Position numbers and translations under genes: made by a program
Notes under the pieces: model-generated
Seen by the model: the letters and a program-made list of their open reading frames with translations, nothing else
What the model was told of the DNA's origin: nothing
Database searches by the model: none
Source: CAWGYT01 sp963826795
GTDB lineage: Bacteria > Planctomycetota > Planctomycetia > Pirellulales > Pirellulaceae
Assembly: GCA_963826795.1 (NCBI GenBank)
Contig: CAWGYT010000014.1
Span: forward strand, 1 to 64,000
Direction: 5' to 3'
Length of the DNA stretch: 64,000 nucleotides
Shown here: in pieces, positions 62,975-64,000 of the stretch
How the letters are laid out: each line of letters opens with the position of its first letter
Numbering within the stretch: the stretch's first letter is position 1

Positions 62975-64000
62975 TCGCCAAGCCACTCAATTGCTGTTTG
63001 AACTCTCTCAGTCAGGCCGCTGTGATGCCGTGCTGCCGCCGTGCGATGTTCCTGAGCGGCCACTGGACGAGTTGCTGCCGACTACCCAAGTGGCCTGCGA
63101 TCCCCCCGGTCTGCCCGAATTGGCCGAACCGGACGTCGTGCGGCATTACACGAATCTCTCGACGCTGAACATGTCGGTGGATACGCACTTTTACCCGCTC
63201 GGGTCCTGCACGATGAAGTACAACCCCAAGCGGAACGAGCGTCTGGCGAGCCTGCCTGGATTCACACACCTGCATCCGCTGCAACCGGCCGCGACCGTGC
63301 AGGGGATGTTGGGAATGTTGTTTGAACTGCAGCGATTCTTCGGGGAAATCTCCGGTCTCCCAGGCGTTTCGCTCCAGCCCGCGGCAGGTGCCCAGGGGGA
63401 ATTGACCGCCCTGATGGTTGCCGCGGCCTATTTCCGTGACCGACGGGAGAGTTCGCACCAAGGTGCTCGCCCCCGATAGTGCCCACGGAACGAATCCCGC
63501 CAGCGCCCACATGGTGGGATTCGAGACGGTCACGATCCGCAGTGGCGCGGATGGCTGTGTGGACTTGGAAGACCTGGAGCAAAAACTGGATGAACAAGTG
63601 GCCGTGCTCATGATCACCAATCCCAACACGCTGGGGCTGTTCGATCAACAAGTGGTCCACATCGCGCGCCGCGTCCACGAACTCGGCGGATTGATCTACC
63701 TTGACGGTGCCAACATGAACGCGATCTTAGGGATCACGCGGCCCGGTGATTTTGGGGCCGACATGATGCATTACAACCCGCACAAGACGTTTAGTGGTCC
63801 GCACGGCGGCGGCGGGCCAGGAGCGGGGCCGATCTGCGTCACCGCCCCGCTCGAACCGTTTCTCCCGTCCCCCGTCGTCACGTGCGATGGCGATCAATAC
63901 CGGCTCGAATACGACCGGCCTCAGTCGATTGGGCGAGTCCGCAGTTTTTTCGGAAATGTGGGGGTCCTGGTCCGCGCCTACGCCTACATCCGCACGCACG
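62967..64000 (+). CDS. gcvPB: glycine dehydrogenase (decarboxylating) subunit 2, partial, one frameshift
   Basis: The PLP-binding subunit starts at ATG 62967 inside the end of gcvPA (ATGCGTAA overlap). LAEPDVVRHYTNLSTLNMSV, DTHFYPLGSCTMKYNPKRNE and ISGLPGVSLQPAAGAQGELT are family hallmarks. Near 63450 the frame shifts (AYFRDRRES to RTKVLAPDSAHGTNPASAHM), then continues with PNTLGLFDQQ, DGANMNAILG and the PLP lysine in MHYNPHKTFSGPHGGGGPGA. It runs off the right edge of the window at AYIRTH, lacking the last third. Confidence 0.9.

Overview
The window looks like a chromosomal segment of a planctomycete, probably a Pirellulales-type bacterium (inference from gene content, no database search). 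The signs are large exported proteins with an N-terminal LE-x-RR-LLA/LSA box and dockerin repeats, PEP-CTERM tails, an ECF sigma factor coupled to a Ser/Thr kinase with TPRs, an SUMF1/FGE-domain protein, a planctomycete-style RAYT transposase, DUF1573 and multihaem cytochrome genes, an archaeal/eukaryotic-type ProS, and high GC.

Region 1 (1-26,500) is an accessory, repeat-rich and decaying region. It holds isolated orphan genes (including a metzincin-like protein), a group II intron remnant, three copies of one RAYT transposase (two nearly identical and intact, one eroded), a truncated IS91-type transposase, a ParE/RelE-type toxin-antitoxin pair whose toxin has a nonsense codon, a truncated permease next to an intact thioredoxin, an ECF sigma/kinase pair with a deletion and a nonsense codon, two dockerin/PEP-CTERM exported proteins plus a third truncated one, a frameshifted subtilase, several palindromic MITE-like elements, and a 5'-truncated tyrosine integrase next to tRNA-Glu. 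Insertions are nested: RAYT copy B sits in a transposase remnant that itself interrupts a palindromic repeat.

Region 2 (27,000-38,500) is a more ordered membrane/regulatory block. A TolQ/MotA-like protein is translationally coupled to two unusual ExbD-like coiled-coil proteins. They converge on an exported Lon-type (S16) protease gene, followed by a membrane Ser/Thr kinase, a divergent exported protein, and a ketosynthase lacking its catalytic Cys.

Region 3 (38,500-64,000) is core housekeeping: nusA-infB-rbfA, an HhH-GPD-like protein with a histone-H1-like tail, a TPR protein, yebC, an exported GH2 glycosidase, a DUF1573 gene coupled to a tetrahaem cytochrome/phosphoesterase fusion, proS-DUF4416, yhaM, rnr, and gcvT-gcvH-gcvPA-gcvPB running off the right edge.

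Two window-wide patterns stand out. First, 15- to 16-bp tandem repeats recur at eight or more unrelated places, in genes and between genes. Second, many single-base frameshifts occur in otherwise conserved genes, four of them at short homopolymers in gcvPA. These look more like sequence errors than decay, whereas the nonsense codons, deletions and truncations in region 1 look like real decay.
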